Position numbers and translations under genes: made by a program
In this document: one piece after another, positions 14,691-17,523 of the stretch
Layout: each line of letters begins with the position of its first letter
Position numbering within the stretch: position 1 is the stretch's first letter
Notes under the pieces: generated by a model
The model's input: the letters and a program-made list of their open reading frames with translations, nothing else
Databases searched by the model: none
Told to the model about the DNA's origin: nothing
Source: Promethearchaeota archaeon
GTDB taxonomy: Archaea; Asgardarchaeota; Lokiarchaeia; Sigynarchaeales; SOKP01
Assembly (NCBI GenBank): GCA_030620005.1
Contig: JAUXAJ010000078.1
Coordinates: 1-17,523 of the forward strand
DNA: 17,523 nt
Reading direction: 5' to 3'

Positions 14691-16286
14691 CTAATAATTC
14701 ACTTTTTTGAAATAATCAATATTTATATCAGGAAAGCATGTATCAATTGTCTCCATTTCTTCTAAATCTTTTAACGATAGTCTATTACGATCATTGAAAT
14801 CTTTCGCAGCCCACAATAACTTATTAAATCCTTGGTGGTGGTTGTGAAATCGTTGATTTGCGTATTCCTTTGCCTGTTTTGTATAGAGAAGAAAGGGCCA
14901 ATCGCTTCCTTCCATCAACAATAATTCGCGTGCCATTTGCTTTAGGATTCTTTTTTCTAAATTGTTAGGATTATGGTTATTTTCCAGGACATTTTCAAAA
15001 TCTTTTATTGAAGCATTGATATAAGGCCAAATCCATCCGTGTTCCTTGTTTTTCCAGACTTCAAAATGCCCTCCTTGACCCCAACTGCTCTCATCCATCC
15101 TAATTATCGAAAATATATCGTTGTATTTTGAAACATAGTCTGAAATCGTGATCATTTCTAAATTATCACTATTATATATTAATTCAAAGACTTTTTTCAA
15201 CCAATTAATCCCTTCCATCCACCAATGACCATAAAGTTCAAAATCATAGGGAGAGATTACGATCCCTTTTTGATTGTTTTGCGTAGAAAACGTGTTCAAT
15301 TCGTCTGTTAAAAGGTTAACGAATTGATTGGCGTGAGAATCTACTTTTTTAAGTGCTAAATCCACATCGTAGAGTTCCTTTCTATCTTTTCCTGTAGTTT
15401 TATCGGTTATTCTCCAATAATATAAGCCAGATTCGTGATCTTTTTTATGAAACTCTCGATAGAAACTATCCCCAGGATATCCAATTTTAGCATCCCACAC
15501 TTGTCTACTGGTGTTTTTATTTCGCCCAAATACAGATACTCCCGTTTCTAGTTTAAATCCAAAATTAGTATTTAGTCCAACATCGTTCTTCGCTTCTATT
15601 AATTCAGCTCCTGAAATGCCGTGAGAATCTACAAAAAAATATTCTATTCCGGAATTTTTTACCCAGTAATCAATATTTTCCCGAAGGGTTCCATTCTTAT
15701 ACTCTTTAGGGCGATATGCACATTCTGGCAGCCAAATACCTTTAGGTTCTCGATTAAAATACTTTTTATGAGTATCTACTGCGAGTTGTATTTGAGAAAA
15801 AATTCCTGAATCTCTTTCAAATAGTAGTAAAAAACCATGTGTTGCGCCACAAGTAATTAATTCAATCATATTTTCGTCTTGTAGCCATTTAAAAGAACCT
15901 AACAAATCCCTATAATAATTGTGATAAAATGCATCAAGGACAATTTCAAAGTTTCTGAGATGAAACTCCGCAATGGATTTCCTCTTTGGATGGCTTTCAA
16001 ATCGCTTGATATCGTTTTGAGCTCTAGATATTAAATTTTCCATGTATTCGCCGAATCTATGCTTCATGTACTCGTCAGCAAGTTGCTCTGCTAATATTGG
16101 CGTAATGTTTATTGTAATTGCCGTTTTTATTCCATTATTTTTTAAGTCTCTTAAAACATTAAGCATTGGAATGTATGTTTCTAACATCGCTTCAAATATC
16201 CATTCTTCTCCAGCAGGCCATGTACCGGATTTTTTACAATAGGGAATGTGTCCGTGTAATACTAAACCAAAATATCCTAAACTCAT
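14691..16286 (-). CDS. GH57 1,4-alpha-glucan branching enzyme (DUF1957/AmyC-like)
   Basis: A 531-residue GH57 protein with the branching-enzyme layout. Its conserved regions in order are LHGHIPY (10-16; His11 and His13), CGATHGFLLL (146-155), GIWLPECAYRP (183-193) with nucleophile Glu188, SPYDFELYGHWWMEG (345-359) with acid/base Asp348, and the C-terminal helical domain with SSWGQGGHFEVW and GWIWPYI. The family moves alpha-1,4-glucan segments to alpha-1,6 branches, so the role would be glycogen-like storage in the cytosol. It sits 76 bases downstream of a GH130 gene on the same strand and may be co-transcribed. The stop is TAG at 14691-14693. The same frame stays open for 18 further codons (KYLEKIIPKVEIPGGFQL) to a TAA, so the tail may have been shortened by a nonsense change. 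Related substrates such as other alpha-glucans cannot be excluded. Confidence 0.88.
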   Translation of the reverse strand: MSLGYFGLVLHGHIPYCKKSGTWPAGEEWIFEAMLETYIPMLNVLRDLKNNGIKTAITINITPILAEQLADEYMKHRFGEYMENLISRAQNDIKRFESHPKRKSIAEFHLRNFEIVLDAFYHNYYRDLLGSFKWLQDENMIELITCGATHGFLLLFERDSGIFSQIQLAVDTHKKYFNREPKGIWLPECAYRPKEYKNGTLRENIDYWVKNSGIEYFFVDSHGISGAELIEAKNDVGLNTNFGFKLETGVSVFGRNKNTSRQVWDAKIGYPGDSFYREFHKKDHESGLYYWRITDKTTGKDRKELYDVDLALKKVDSHANQFVNLLTDELNTFSTQNNQKGIVISPYDFELYGHWWMEGINWLKKVFELIYNSDNLEMITISDYVSKYNDIFSIIRMDESSWGQGGHFEVWKNKEHGWIWPYINASIKDFENVLENNHNPNNLEKRILKQMARELLLMEGSDWPFLLYTKQAKEYANQRFHNHHQGFNKLLWAAKDFNDRNRLSLKDLEEMETIDTCFPDINIDYFKKVNY

Positions 16287-16362
16287 ACCATATGAAATAA
16301 TGATAACAAATTGATATTTTTATCGATAAGAACTATAGGAAATCATAATATAAAGTATAAAA

Positions 16363-17403
16363 TTAAACTTGAAATTCCATTAAATAATCCAAAAACTCTT
16401 TAAAATCAATTTTAGCACCACCTATGCAACCATCTCCTCCTCCATAATAGATATAAAGGTCATTGTTTAAAATAACTGTGCCATCAGGAAATGTTACTCT
16501 TGGAGTATCTCCAAATATTTCAAATCGTTCAGTAGGCTCTAGTAGTGGATGGGAAACACGAGCGATTACCTTTGACGGATCGAATAAATCGAGTAGTACT
16601 GCTCCAACCCTATAAAAGTGATTGCTATCAACGCCATGATATATTAAAAGCCAACCTCTATTCGTTTTAATTGGGGTGGGACCAGCTCCAATTTTTTTGC
16701 TTTCCCAGGAAAATTCAGGTTTAATAATAGTATACTTTTCTAGATCTTTCATATAATCCTTCCAATACTGTTTTCCAGGATTTTTTAAATGGTTAAAATC
16801 ATTAAAATAAGCAATTTGAATATTAGGAAGAATTCGATGGAGTATGACTATTTTTTCATTAATTAGTTCCGGAAATATGACGACATCTTTATCTTTGTGG
16901 TTTGGTCCGATAACTCCATACTTTTTTACTGTTTTAAAATCTTTAGTCGATGCTAAAGCAAATCTCACGTTGGAATTTCTTAAACCTTTTAATTGAGAAA
17001 GAAAAAATTTACATTTTCCCCATAAGGAGTTCTTTGGGACTGCTAATGATGAATTAATTGCAGTATAAGTAATGAGATATTCAGATATGCCTTTGATTTT
17101 TACAATTCTTGGGTCCTCTACACCATACAAATCATAATTTTCAGAAGGAGATATAAAAGGTTCAGGATTTTTTATAAAATGAACTCCATCTGTGCTCTTG
17201 GCCAAACCTATATATGAGATATATTCTCCATAAAAAAATCGTCCTTTTTTTTCATAATTTGCAGGAATGGCCCTATAAAGCAGTATTACCTTACCATTGT
17301 CATCAAGGATTGAGCAAGGATTGAAAACTGCTCCAGATTCCCACCAGACATTTTTATCTAGTAACATAATGGGGTTTTCTTTAAATTTTTCAAATTTTAA
17401 CAT
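16363..17403 (-). CDS. GH130 family beta-mannoside phosphorylase-like protein
   Basis: A 346-residue five-bladed beta-propeller of GH130 (old DUF377 group), of usual length. Marks are FNPCSILDDNGKVILLYRA (27-45), YGVEDPRIVKI (93-103) with the proposed catalytic Asp97, KDVVIFPE (172-179), LHRILPN (188-194), KKIGAGPTPIKTNRGWLLIYHGV (236-258 in sections), RVTFPDG (302-308) and YYGGGDGCIGGAKID (319-333). GH130 enzymes mostly phosphorolyse beta-mannosyl linkages (mannosyl-glucose, mannobiose or mannooligosaccharides) to mannose 1-phosphate; some members are hydrolases. H189, R190 and H256 sit where phosphate-binding residues are expected, favouring a phosphorylase, but the exact subfamily is uncertain. 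No signal peptide. Mannose 1-phosphate could feed glycosylation or, after isomerisation, the glucan pathway of the GH57 gene that follows. The 120 bases to the window end are AT-rich and presumably carry its promoter. Confidence 0.85.
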   Translation of the reverse strand: MLKFEKFKENPIMLLDKNVWWESGAVFNPCSILDDNGKVILLYRAIPANYEKKGRFFYGEYISYIGLAKSTDGVHFIKNPEPFISPSENYDLYGVEDPRIVKIKGISEYLITYTAINSSLAVPKNSLWGKCKFFLSQLKGLRNSNVRFALASTKDFKTVKKYGVIGPNHKDKDVVIFPELINEKIVILHRILPNIQIAYFNDFNHLKNPGKQYWKDYMKDLEKYTIIKPEFSWESKKIGAGPTPIKTNRGWLLIYHGVDSNHFYRVGAVLLDLFDPSKVIARVSHPLLEPTERFEIFGDTPRVTFPDGTVILNNDLYIYYGGGDGCIGGAKIDFKEFLDYLMEFQV

Positions 17404-17523
17404 GTATTTAACTATAAAATATTATTCAAATAAAATTTATTTCTAAAAAATGGTTTATTGTAAAAATTATAATCATTTTTAGATTTTTTAAAGAGAACAA
17501 CACTAAATAAAGAGAAATTCTAT

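Noticed and set aside
14691..14693. TAG at the end of GH57 as a pyrrolysine codon.
   Set aside because: TAG also ends the UPF0175 and C45 genes in this window with no meaningful continuation, and no pyl genes are visible, so a recoded TAG has no support.
1..17523. CRISPR arrays, tRNA or rRNA genes, insertion sequences, attachment sites.
   Set aside because: No regularly spaced repeats, RNA-gene consensus segments, transposase motifs or flanking target duplications were found by reading both strands.

Overview
The window is AT-rich and reads as archaeal. The evidence is a UPF0175/PIN-like (DUF3368) gene pair, an AsnC/Lrp-type regulator, a GH57 (DUF1957-type) branching enzyme, U-tract terminators, few clear Shine-Dalgarno sites, and several GTG or TTG start candidates. 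The mix of acyl-CoA enzymes, serine beta-lactamase-fold hydrolases, a C45 acyltransferase-like protein, a sulfatase remnant and an EamA transporter fits Asgard (Lokiarchaeia-like) genomes I know of. That placement is an inference, because the window holds no rRNA or other marker gene.

Layout. Bases 1-900 are the 3' part of a beta-lactamase-fold serine hydrolase. A UPF0175 antitoxin follows, with a PIN-like partner that has lost its C-terminal half. Bases 1573-5120 form the most coherent unit: a methylmalonate-semialdehyde dehydrogenase (-) is divergent from a class III aminotransferase (+), and an AsnC/Lrp regulator lies 31 bases after the aminotransferase. The divergent promoter region carries palindromic candidate operators. 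Together they could convert beta-alanine or 3-aminoisobutyrate to the semialdehyde and then to acetyl- or propionyl-CoA. A PepD-type (M20C) dipeptidase comes next, followed on the minus strand by a double-hotdog MaoC-like protein and a crotonase-family hydratase.

Bases 9151-11389 hold two tandem paralogous serine hydrolases (-). Beyond them is an EamA transporter pseudogene (-), with an in-frame nonsense codon and no second half. It is divergent from a TetR-family regulator (+), which is followed by a C45/Ntn-hydrolase-like protein (+). The right end, on the minus strand, has a GH130 phosphorylase followed by a GH57 alpha-glucan branching enzyme. A 46-codon sulfatase N-terminal stub sits between GH57 and the C45 gene.

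I found no tRNA, rRNA, CRISPR array, transposase or phage gene, and no clearly novel multi-gene system. The points most worth a second look are the divergent amino-acid module with its operators, and the series of decayed genes: the PIN half, the EamA pseudogene, the sulfatase stub and a possible lost GH57 tail.
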